DNA of 64,000 bases from Ephemerocybe angulata (taxonomy: Eukaryota > Basidiomycota > Agaricomycetes > Agaricales > Psathyrellaceae): NCBI GenBank assembly GCA_013368325.1, contig JAACJK010000164.1:62001-126000 (forward strand), given 5' to 3'. Positions 33,676 through 43,821 of the stretch are shown one piece after another; within the stretch, counting starts at the first letter, position 1; every line of letters starts with the position of its first letter. The notes under the pieces are model-generated. The model did no database searches, had not been told where the DNA came from, and worked only from the letters and a program-made list of their open reading frames with translations. The position numbers and the translations under genes are program-made.

Positions 33676-34046
33676 GGTGGTGGTGGTGGTGGGTGATGAA
33701 CAGACCTCTGTGAGCGTGTCGCGGCTGTCGCCGACTCGTTCGCGAGCGGAGCTTCAATTCATCTTGAATCCAGCCTGAGTTCATCGTCCCGACATCGGCT
33801 CCCCAATCTCACCCCACCTTCACTTGGGATTTCATTCTACTTTAACGATGTTAGAAAGTATCTTAGGTTAGGTCATAGGGCAAGCGATTTTCATTAAAAC
33901 GAATACTGGCCAGTTGAGCTTATCTCTAGAATACAGGTACGGTCAAGGCACGACCGTGACTCGTGTTGCTGCACAAGCGCCATCATCTTATCGTACAGGA
34001 GGGTCCGCGTTTATCCCAGATCCTGTGGCCATACGGAGGCATAAAT
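33676..34046. other. Intergenic region between F-box B and the kinase gene
   Basis: The first 100 bp resemble the left promoter of gene B, with lower identity than the coding part. The rest is unique to the right block and has no feature that I recognise. Confidence 0.5.
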
Positions 34047-36411
34047 TTACTTGGGGAAACGACCAGATTCAGGGTAAGTAGATGGGTCCCAAGGAGGAGG
34101 CGGGATCATTAGAAACGGCGGGGGGTGGCCTGGGTGGGGTACCATTGGAGGTACCATTGGAGTCCACGAAGGAACCACTCCAGGGCCAAAGAATTCGAAA
34201 CCACCTTGAGGGAAACTCGACACCGCGACATTGCCGGGAGGCGTCACTGGCAATCCTGGCGGCGGTGACGGATAAGGTGTGGCCAGCTCAGGTAACCGCG
34301 GCGGAGCGTCCTGCCCATCTACCTCTCTGGGCGCAAACACCCAATGCTTATAGCTTATAAGCCTTGGGCCTCCATTCTCCTCCCGCTCTATAATTCTGTC
34401 CCATATGGAACCACTTTCGGAGTCGCTTTCAGAGTTGCGTTCGTCGGCGTTCCTTTCAGAGTCCCTTTCAAAGCCTCTCACCGCTCTCTCGCGTTGCTTC
34501 TCACGTCCTCTCCCCTCCTCTTGCTCACGTCCCCACCCCTTCCTCTTCTCGAGTTTCCGCTCCCGCTCCTTCAAATCCCGCATCCTCTCCCTCTCCAGTT
34601 CCCGCTCCCGCTCCTTCAAATCCCGCATCCTCTCCCTCTCCAGTTCCCGCTCCCGCTCCTTCAAATCCCGCATCCTCTCCCTCTCCAGTTCCCGCGCCCT
34701 CTCCTTCTCCAGTTCCCGCGTCCTCTTCTTTTCTCGTTCTCGCTCCCTCTCCCTATTCTCCCTCTCTTTTCCATCCTGTCTTTGATTATCCTCAAAGCGT
34801 AGCTCCTCTTCATGCCCCCCGCTCTGCTCCTTCCGTACCCGGACAACTGCTGCTGTTGCTGGAGTGAAGCGAGGTGGCGTATCGCCTAACATATCCGGTG
34901 CCAAGAATTGGGATATCTTCGGACGTTCCTCCGGGGTTCGTGCCCAGCTTTGCTGGATACACAATTTCCAGATCCTTTTCGACAGACCCCACTTCTGGAA
35001 AGCTCTGCTGTCGCGGGCAGGCTTCAACGGCTGCTTTCCAGCTAGAATGCAAGCGATGACAGAGTGCTGAGGGACTTCGTAGAACGGCATTTTCCCTGTG
35101 AAAATCTACTTTTTCGTCAGCTATTATTTCCGATCCGGAAAGGAATTCTACCAGCTTACCTCGTAGAACACGCATCCGAGTGAATAAATGTCAGACAGTT
35201 GCGTGGGCCTCGTATCTTCTGCATCTGGGTCAAATAACTCTGGGGCTTGCCACCGAACTGTCCCGCTGGGCACGGCAGTACTGCTAGCTTGAATGTAGCT
35301 GTCCTCTGCGATGGAAGACAGCCCGAAGTCTGCCACAAGAGGACGTCCAGAGTTGGAAATGAGGATGTTAACCTGCGACACAAAACAGATATTCATTTGA
35401 GTCAGAAGCGGGGTTTTGTATAATACACTTACACCTTTCAGATCACCGTGGACTATTCCCTGTTCGTGCAAATATAACATCCCGCGAGAAACATCCCTGG
35501 CCTGGGTGGATTTAATTACTGCGTGCTGTGACGAAGAGAATAGACTGACCAGTGAGATTCTATCCGAATTTGGAGAGCATTCCAGATATTCCTTAAGATT
35601 TCCATTCTCCATCCACGGCGAGATGAGGCACATCCTCCCCGCCCCACCTTCCGTCCGGTAAATGCCGTAGAATGGCAAGACATTCTCGTGCACAAGATGG
35701 CTCCAAAGAATTGCCTCCCTGCAAAAGGTCTAGTACATATTTCAGAACGCTTATCAGAGAATATGAACCTCATATTACATCGGCACTTACCCTCAAGAGC
35801 CGATCGATATCCGATCGTATGTATTCCCTCAGCACTTTTACACAAACGGGCTTTCCACAGAATCGCCCTCTCCATATCTCCGCATAGTGCCCCCCCGTGA
35901 GCGCATCACCCCCTTCTCGTTGTACTCCGGATAAAATAAGACTTGCAGGGTAGCGACGTGAGTGTTTGGCGAGTTGAAGGAGCAAATGCAGGACCCGTTT
36001 GAAGTTGCGGGGTACGCCGCTGGGTGGAGAAGAAGCCGATTCGTGATCCAGAACCTGTAGAGCGTAGAGTGTATATATCAAATAAGCAAGCAGCCGGGGA
36101 GCCAAAGGCAGACTGCTACGCACCATCTGAAGGGTGTTTAAGACCGCCTGCCCCTGTTCGCCTCTCAGCCGCGATAAGACTTTTGAAGCAACCTTGTCCC
36201 GAGATATCTCAACGAAAAGAAGCATTAGATCGGAGTGCTTCAAAGAACCATGGCGCTCCAGCCAGTGCGCAGACAATCCGGCGCTTGAGCGACATATTGT
36301 CTCCAAGGCGAGCTCTAGCGATTGAATACCGCTCTCTGAGAATTGCACAGGGGCAGAGCCAGAGTAAAAGGAACCTGAAGTGGCAGTCGGCTTGTGAGTC
36401 CTGCGCTCCAT
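34047..36411 (-). CDS. TKL-like Ser/Thr protein kinase with charged repeat tail
   Basis: An N-terminal region of about 140 residues without a known domain is followed by a kinase domain: Gly loop GGHYAEIWRG, ATP-binding Lys in PVCVKVLREY, catalytic loop IVHGDLKGVNILIS (HGD instead of HRD, common in basidiomycete TKL-type kinases), DFG in VADFGLSSIAED, and an APE-type WQAPELFDP. Introns occur after LLR, after SDRISLV, inside GDLKGVNIL and before the FTGKMPFYE-type exon. The last exon (34047 to about 35090) encodes a highly charged region with three tandem copies of a MRDLKERERELERER unit, then a Pro-rich C-terminus. The first ATG used is 36411, but an upstream exon is possible. The gene is absent from the left duplicated block. 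Confidence 0.8.
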
Positions 36412-37046
36412 ATCAGGGCTAACGCTGTGAATGTCAATCCAAAGGTTAGAAGCAGGTTCTCCCAGGAATAATATGAGGGCTTACGGTGGGGAAGAGTCCC
36501 TTCGTGGCCAAGGTCGATAGGAGAGAGATAAGGGGGGAGTATATATCACTCATACAGCCTCCGCGAAGACAGGGTGCTCTGTAATCATGGTACGACAGCA
36601 CACACCGACGCACACATACAGTGACATACTGTACCATTTCGGTCATTGACAACCAAACATGTTCAATCCTATGTCTGGTCCAAATTCCGGTTGGGTCAGT
36701 GGTCAGCGCTCAGCATCCATGACTTCTAGAATCTAGATCACAGAATATATGACCTTTTCACTGTTTCCCGTAGTCAGACTGTACGGCTCAGGCATCTCGC
36801 GCATGATTCAGAGGTCAAGTGAATTCGATCCTTACTCATGAGAGTCACCCACATCTCATTGACAGCGTGGATGCTCTTCCCGTTTGTCTAATTTCGACGA
36901 AGTCCGCGGTCAGCGTCCCCCTTGTCTAAATCCCAAAACATCAGCAGTCAGACCCCATGTCCAATTGATAGGGATGGGACAGCATTGAACTCACACGAGT
37001 ATCAAGCCTGTGCGGCAAAAGTCACTTCATATTTGCTCAGAATCAG
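36412..37046. other. Intergenic region between the kinase gene and F-box A
   Basis: Contains the kinase promoter and the right-hand breakpoint of the duplication near 37020. Repeated words around GACCCAACCGGAATTTGGAC-type sequence and GTCAGNNNTC occur at 36690-36960. I see no gene. Confidence 0.45.
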
Positions 37047-37131
37047 TTACTCCAAGTCCTGATGTGTACAAGTCGCCGAAATTTGTTTCATTTTCCAAAG
37101 CGAATTACGAGTTAGAAGTGCTCGCAAACAG

Positions 37132-38642
37132 CTATGAGGCATCCGACGTCGAGTTCTGTGGATCAAATTAGCTACCATTGTCCCGATGAATGGAAAGGCA
37201 CCCACCGCATTCGTATTTTGCTCACAACAAGCCAGGAATGGATCTTGGGCAGACTCCAGCGACGTAGGACCAGGACGCCAATACACGGGTATGACTGGAT
37301 CAGCTTTGTCGATGCCTTCGACGCTGACCGTCTCCGGTACACTCCACCTTGTGGTCGTCGTTTCATCCAAGCAACCAGGGGTTACAAGGAGCTTTTTCAG
37401 GTTCGGGTGCGCCTGTATAATTTGAGGGCAATTGTTTTCTAGATCCTCGATTGTGGTGCTGAGGGTTGCTTCTTCGAGCTCTGGCCAAATATTCCCGGGC
37501 GCTTCACCGAGCTTAGCCATCATCGTTAGGAACAGGGGCTTCGAGTTGGTCCTTGGGGCGTCGGCATCGGACATGACAAGTCGTTTGATCTTCCGCGTAA
37601 CTTCCATAATCTCGAGGAATCGAGAATCTTCGGTGGGAAACGAGTATGGATTGATGAGCGCCAAAGTATGGAGGGACGGGAAGAAGTGGTCGGTACACGC
37701 CAACCCTCGAGCGCTGAACAGGTGGGTCTCAAGCGTGATCGTCTCCAAAGAAGGTGCCGAAACATTAGATAGGAAGTAATGGCCTATCCAACCTCTTGCA
37801 CTAAGTCGGAAATGCTTGAGTGACTTGGCTTGAATAAATCTCGGCTCTGCACCGAACTCCATGCCTACTTCGAACATCAAACCCCAGATAGACAACGTTT
37901 CGATGTTCGGAAGGGCGAGCAGCCCGTTGAAAACAGGGTAGTCGATCGTCAGCGAAGGGAGATGGTCTGGGTCTGGGTTCGCTTCCAGGCGTAATTCGAC
38001 GACCGACTTCAGGTTGGGCCCCACGAAGTTCAAGCCCAGTCGATCCAAGCGAACGTACTTCAACGCTCTCGAGCCAGCGAGGAAGGCATTCGGATCCCAA
38101 TCCCAGATCGAGTCCTCAAACTGGTCCCAATCTTCGACATATTCGATGCTCTTGTCCGCACAGAGGGTAAAGGCTTCCAGCATGGGAGCCGAAACGTCTT
38201 GGAAGTAGTCTTGGAAGTAGTAAAGAATTTCCTCGTTTTCGGTAAAGATGTGAAGTTGTCGGCAACGATGTTGGTTGGCAGCGACGAGGTTGAACATCTC
38301 GAGGGCGTTCTTCCCGTCTTCAAGATCATCGGTGCTTCCATCCTCCCCTGTGGTGGTGAAGTGGAAAAACAGCTCCAGCGGCAGGTTTCGAGAACGCTCA
38401 ATGTATGCCCTCAGTCGCCCTAGAGATACGCAACCGCGCAGGCCGTCGTGCTGGAAGATATTCCACAAGCTCGGGGTGGAGAGTGCCAGCTCCCTCCATA
38501 GACCGCAGACGTGGGTCACCACTATTTCTCCTGCAAGCGCCTGTGACTTTCCGGTGACTCTACTTGCATCTCCCAAAGCCTGGAAGATCCGAAGAATGAG
38601 CTCGTTTGGTAAGCTATCGAAGGGCTCGTGTGGTTTATACAT
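37132..38642 (-). CDS. F-box-like protein A, right copy (intact)
   Basis: Starts MYKPHEPFDSLPNELILRIFQALGD; the F-box continues to VVTHVCGLWRELALSTPSLWNIFQH. About 400 residues of acidic and leucine-rich sequence follow (LPNIETLSIWGLMF, LFHFTTTGEDG). Near the end a small intron with donor GTGGGT, acceptor CACAG, would give NTNANSTSDAS and a stop at 37132-37134. Without splicing the frame reads on to 37047. The left copy has the stronger donor GTGAGT at the same place. Presumed Skp1-binding SCF adaptor, substrate unknown. This is the intact member of the A pair. Confidence 0.83.
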
Positions 38643-38945
38643 CTTGCCCTGTATCACAATTTGTGGGTTTAGAAGTTCCTAAAGGCGAGAATGTATAGAG
38701 AATTCAGACCTTGACGGGTCCTGAAACCTCGCACTGGGGCGTGAAGATGGAAGTGGACGAAGAAGCAATGTTTTCAAAGATCAGATTTCGGAGGGCCTTG
38801 TCAAACACATCATCATAACGCGTAAAGATAGGGGCTAACCGCGAGCATAATAGTTTCTCTAGTCTTTTTGGAGCATTTCTCCTTCATATTCTGATAAACC
38901 GTATCCTCCCATGTGGCGTCTCTGCCTCCTCCGGGTACCCAACAT

Positions 38946-39979
38946 CTAAGTGTTCCACATAAAACGAGACTTCATAGATTCCAACCCACTCTCCCCCTGA
39001 GTCCCCGCGAGGAACTTTCGCTGCGCGTCGTTCGAAGGGACCCCCAGGCTCAGCAAAGGTCTGGGGTATATCCTTGGCGGTAGGTCAGCCACGAACTCGA
39101 GGTCCCAAAAGGCTGTCTGGTCTGTGTCCCCAGGGCTCGGTGAAGACCCAAGAACAGAAGTCAAGCGCTTCTTCATTTCCTCGAAACGCGCTGGAGAGAC
39201 CAGGAGATCCAGGTAGGCGAGCCCGAACGCCGTCGACGGGTGTTCTGTATTGGATGGAGGCTCGGTCTGAACCTAAAACGTGAGGCTCGAGTCAGCATCC
39301 CTGGAGGCGTCTCGCACACTCAAAAGCGTTCTAGCACGCACCCGTAAGCTCCTGGGGGTTATATCTCCACAGAAGAAAGGCAGACTACCTATCTCATCGC
39401 GACCTGAGGCTGGCGCAGAGATAACCCATTTCAATATTTTCCCGTCCGGTCGAACTCTCCCGCCCCCTACTTCCCTCAAATATTTGACACCACTCCCCTC
39501 GACTTCAGCACGGGCATTGATGATCTCGGAAATGAGGTGACCCTCCTCCAAGGAACCATTCCCGAGAAAGGCGTAGTCGATCCATCCCGGGGCGCTGTTC
39601 GCCCAACGGTGACCTTCTCGTTTGGTGCGTTCAGGTGAGTTCTCTGGGTAGTATGAAACGGGATGGGTGAACGAAATGAGCTCCAGGTACGTTCCATCTC
39701 TGAGAACCTGGGTACGAAGTGAGTCGATATTCGGCGTTTAGCGCCGGAGAGCTTTGCATACCACAAGTGCATTCTCGGTCAATCCATCGGCATGCGTCCC
39801 CCCGGGCAAGACTCTGGACGATCATGATTTCTTGTGAGTGTCCTGCCGTCGGGGGAAGGATGGCCGACTCACTTGAAGCCCAGATTCCTGAACCTTTCCG
39901 ATACTTCATTGACGGTACCGGGTGGAGTGAGGTGGACAATGTGGTCGATCGTCCGTGTGTTGACTTCGGAGGACGACAT
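38946..39979 (-). CDS. Glyoxalase-like domain protein, frameshifted near C-terminus
   Basis: Begins MSSSEVNTRTIDHIVHLTPPGT, the beta-strand and His of a glyoxalase-like (VOC superfamily, Glyoxalase_3 type) domain. Exons continue through NALVV, LELISFTHPVSYYP, GHRWANSAPGWIDYAFLG and LEEGHLISEIINARAE to RDEIGSLPFFCGDITPRSLRV and VLGSSPSPGDTDQTAFW. Catalytic activity is not established for this family. Relative to the left fragment (10868-11257) one G is missing in the GGGGAGAGTGGG-TTG run, so the protein switches frame and ends ESMKSRFMWNT at 38946; a second 1-nt difference occurs nearer the old stop. Either a real C-terminal change or a sequencing error. Confidence 0.7.
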
Positions 39980-40801
39980 GGGGGTTCTTCGAAGGCTCCT
40001 TCTTGAACCTGGTATGCATCTATTGCTATTTATCAGTATACTCCTGCCAGTGTAGTGCATCAGTCAGACTCACTATCGCCATAATGAAGTCACAGCTCGT
40101 GATTGAAACCCATGCTCGACGTTGAAAGCACGAGGGACGAATAGGCATAAAGACTTCCATAGGCTATCTGCAGACTCATACATTTTCCAGCGACACGCCT
40201 AGCGTGCACCGACGTCTTCACAAACAATAAAAGAAGAAACTGCCACTAGGGCAGGGCAAAGCAGCATATATAGGGGAGGTAGCGTTGGCCAGCTAGGGTC
40301 AAAGCTACTACTCTAGCTCTTCTATATAATTAAGAAGACAATAAGATCCAGCAACCATACATCTAGTTTCCATAACAGCTTGTGTCATGAAGGGCCCGAA
40401 GGACCCCGCTGAGACTGGCTCGAGCGGGAGACCCTGGCACCCATGGTCGTAAAGGTCATAGTATCCTGTGACTTGCACAAGGAATACCGAGACGAGAAGA
40501 ATGGAGAAGCGGAAAGAGGGAGGGGGGATACGAAACACGGAAAGAAGAATAGGGTGGGGGGAAACAAGAAAAGAAACGTCGCCATCCCCGAGTACGCTGA
40601 CTAGCAGCGCACTCGGAGTGAAGGCAAAGAGCTATGGAGCGATTGTGTTCGTCCAGCAGAGAACGTGGGGTGTATAAAGAATGGCTAGCTCATCAGGGAA
40701 GAGCATCATCCACATATCCTTGTCGAGGTGTGAGGGTGAACGTGAGTATGGTGTTGTCGTAAGCTTGGATCCCAAAGGGATAGAGGGGAGGTATTTGCTT
40801 T
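39980..40801. other. Intergenic region with a doubtful small secreted ORF
   Basis: Upstream of the glyoxalase-like gene is a TATA-like CCTATATATG (minus strand, about 40262). A minus-strand ORF at 40308-40538 encodes 76 aa with a plausible signal peptide (FSILLVSVFLVQVTG) and three Cys after it. I do not call it a gene without expression evidence. Confidence 0.35.
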
Positions 40802-42123
40802 TTAGAGGGTCTGGGTGACAGCAACGGAGAAGTCGGAGAAGTAGGCATCCGTGTCCTTGGTGCTCGCGAACTGCGGCTTGGAACCTGAGGTGAAAAAGAC
40901 TCGCGTTTAGGCTTCATTTTCGGAGTAGAAGGCGATGATACATACCACCGAAGAAGGTCTGCATCTGGAGACCACGGATCCTGCCAGCGGCGGAAGTCCT
41001 GAGCACCAATCCCTTGACGTTGATGACGCTTTTTCCGTTGGCAAAGAGCTCGATCTCGCCGTTAGCCTGGCCGACATCGTTGAGCTTGACACGCTCGGAG
41101 ACGGTGGTCCACTGTCCGTTGGGGAACGTGAACGACCCGCGGCCGATGGAGGCTCCATAGGTGTCATTGCAGTCGGAGTTGGGGATGCTGCAGATCTTCT
41201 TGTTCGCGGACTGGCTGGGAGGGAGATAGGTATAGAACTCTCCTGCACCCTTAGCGCGCCACATGAGGCGGACAGAGAAGCAGCGGTCGTCCCTCCTGCC
41301 ACCAGAGCAGCTAGTGGAGACCTCGTCGTTGTCACCGCCGTCTGTAAGAATAATTAATAGTGGAGTTAGCGGATGCTCTTCGACAGATCAAATTGTGGAG
41401 CGACGTACAGAAACCAGGGAGCTTTCCACCGAGGACGGGGTCAAAGCCGTTGGGGAAGAACACGGAGTAACCGAAGGTGGCCTCCTTCGCCTTGGTGAGG
41501 TCGACGGAAGAGGGACCAGGGGCGTAGAACGAGAAGCCACCCTGGGGGTCGTGTCCGAACGTGTAAGATCCCTTGGGGTAGTGAGCTTTGAGAGCGGCCT
41601 TGCCGTCCGGAGCCTTCGTGTAAGTGTGCACGACGCTCCTCAGGACCTTCTCGGGACGGAAGGAGGAATCGGCAAGAGGAACACCGTTGGAGGCACCAGG
41701 GGCCATCGACCACGAGCTTGTACCACGGCCAGCAGGGAAGAGGTTCGAAACCGATCCTCCACCGCTGCCAGAGCCTTCGGTAGGGGTAGTAGAGGTGCTC
41801 GAACTGGACTTGGTGGTGATAGAAGTGGCGGCCTTGGTGGTCGAGCTAGAGGCTGCCTTGGTGGTCGTGGGGGCTGCGGCGGGAGAGGTGCTTGAGGAGG
41901 ATGTCACCACTGCGGTGGAACTGGAGGAGGTGATGGCAGGCACAGAGGTTGCTGTCGGGGTGTTCGTAACGGTGATGAACTTGCGGCACGTCGAGCGGCG
42001 CACGTTCCGTGCAGGGAGACGCGCCGGGTGAGAACGACGAACATGTCCGTGTTGGAGAGGGAAGGCAGCGACATTTGCGACGAGCGCAGTGAGGACAATG
42101 AGCAGGAATTTGGCGGGAATCAT
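40802..42123 (-). CDS. Polysaccharide lyase family 14-like secreted protein, copy 1
   Basis: Secreted enzyme of the PL14-like fold, expected to cleave uronic-acid-containing polysaccharides by beta-elimination; the exact substrate is unknown. Signal peptide MIPAKFLLIVLTALVANVAA, a basic stretch, then a Ser/Thr/Ala-rich linker (about residues 50-120) likely O-glycosylated. The catalytic domain follows: LFPAGRGTSSW, AHYPKGSYTFGHDPQGGFSF, ATFGYSVFFPNGF, GGKLPGFYGGDNDE (across an intron), CSGGRRDDRCFSVRLMWR, EFYTYLPPS, RGSFTFPNGQW, RVKLNDVGQANGE, GLVLRTSAAGRIRG and FFGG. The final exon encodes DTDAYFSDFSVAVTQTL. Three exons, all in phase. Confidence 0.85.
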
Positions 42124-43821
42124 CGTTACAATAGGCTAGACGAGTGGGGAAAAGCAAAAAAGAAAGTGGGTACGGTGTTTATGGAACAAGAAGGAAGGAC
42201 ACCGCAGAACCAAGCTGGGGAAAGACGACACTAAAAACGAGGGACTGGGACAAGGAAGGGGAAGACGCGGGTGAGCGTTGAAGAAGAAGGGATATTTTGG
42301 AACCGAGAGTCTTAAATGAGAACCGTTTGATACCATCGGTGACAAGGTCCATTTGGTAATTGTCCCTGCGCTTGGCAAAACATTTGCCGACATTCCAAGG
42401 ACATTTGATGGCACTGGTCAACTTGCCGTTGCTACCGTGTCCCTGAATTCTCCATGAACCCTCGAGAGTCGAAATGGCCTCGAGGCTCGAGTCGCTGAAT
42501 CACTGCACATAGGTGTGAACTTAAGCTCAAGCGGAGAAGAATGAAATATAGTGTACCTCAGGGTTGTAGGTGGTCCCATTCCGTAAAACGACAGCAGATG
42601 TCCACCTTGTCTGGGATGCCGTCCAGCAAGACAGATGCCTTCATCCGGCAAGCTTTCCCTAGAACTGGCACAAATACGTGGAGGATAGTATGGCAGCCTT
42701 TCTCCACCCCTTCGAGCACTTGACCCTAGACCTTTGGTGAGATAAACACTACATCGCCTCCCCAGGAAGAGCCCAAAGCCTCACCAGGTGGCTATGTGTG
42801 GGGCTTCCACGACGAAGTTTGCCTGAGTGGAGTCTGTGAGGGTTTCGATCTAACCCCCGTATAAGATACTTGGGCACATTGATCCACAGAAGCTTCTTTG
42901 TAGCGCGAGCTTGCTGGCTGCTGTGGGCAGGAGGAAGAGCCAGGAGAGGGTGTCTCGCCCGGCGAATTCTAGAATTACCGGCTGCACCCTTGAGCCGGGG
43001 CGATCACTTGGCGATCAACACCGCCACCCTCCCTTTTACTTCCGCACCGACCACGACTACAATAAGCGCCGTGAAGGCTCCTGCTTGTGCGACGGTTCTT
43101 TGTTATAATGGAGCTCTCGAAAGGTTGGCCTCCCGTCGCCACGAAAATTCCTGTTAGCGAGGAAGACAAATAACCTTCGGATGCCAAATTACACGCACCA
43201 TTACTCATCGGCAGCGACATCCAAGGAGGAAGGTCAGCCTCGTCAGGCCAGGCAGATGAACCATGGTTGACCGGGTAACTGCTTATAGGTCGGCACACGG
43301 CTGGCGCAGATTTCGCAGCTGCAGACAATTTCCGCAGAAATGCTGGATGGCACATCACCGGGTGGTTGAAGCGACGTGTTCTTCAATTTGACGATACCTC
43401 CCCCCAGGTCAGGACCCATGTCTTTTACCCACCCGTTTTGTGAGTACACTTCACTTAGGAAGTGTTGCCACGCGATAGGTATTGGAAGCATTGGGCACAA
43501 TCATGCGTATAGAGCAGTACTTCACACGAGCGCCTATGGAAGCGAAAGACATGAGAACATCATCATTTCTCGTAGACGCTTCGACTGGTCCCTCCCAGGC
43601 CCACTGGCTTGTGGGAGATTGAAATCATTCAAATAAGGATGTCCATAGGAGTCCAGTTTGAATCAAGCGTGTCGGTTTAGACGCCCGCACCGCCTTGCAA
43701 TACGAAGCACTGCCGCTGACCACATTCGGAATGTGTGAACCAAACTGAAGTCCAACGTCTGGCTTCCGAATCCTTCCACCTGTCTCTTCACCATCCAAAT
43801 CACCCTGTCCTACAAACTGGC
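42124..43821. other. Long intergenic region
   Basis: Holds the promoter of PL14 copy 1 and the upstream region of the first NACHT gene. Short ORFs at 42418-42723, 42870-43360 and 43243-43640 overlap on both strands with no motif or shared exon plan. I see no repeat or RNA gene. Confidence 0.5.

Noticed and set aside
33676..33784. N-terminal extension of right F-box B containing a His run
   Set aside because: It arises by reading through a 59-nt intron; the left copy shows the start at MAEV followed by a short intron.
34344..34802. Plus-strand ORFs rich in Leu/Pro or Ser/Arg
   Set aside because: They are antisense to the charged tandem repeats of the kinase gene and merely mirror their periodicity.
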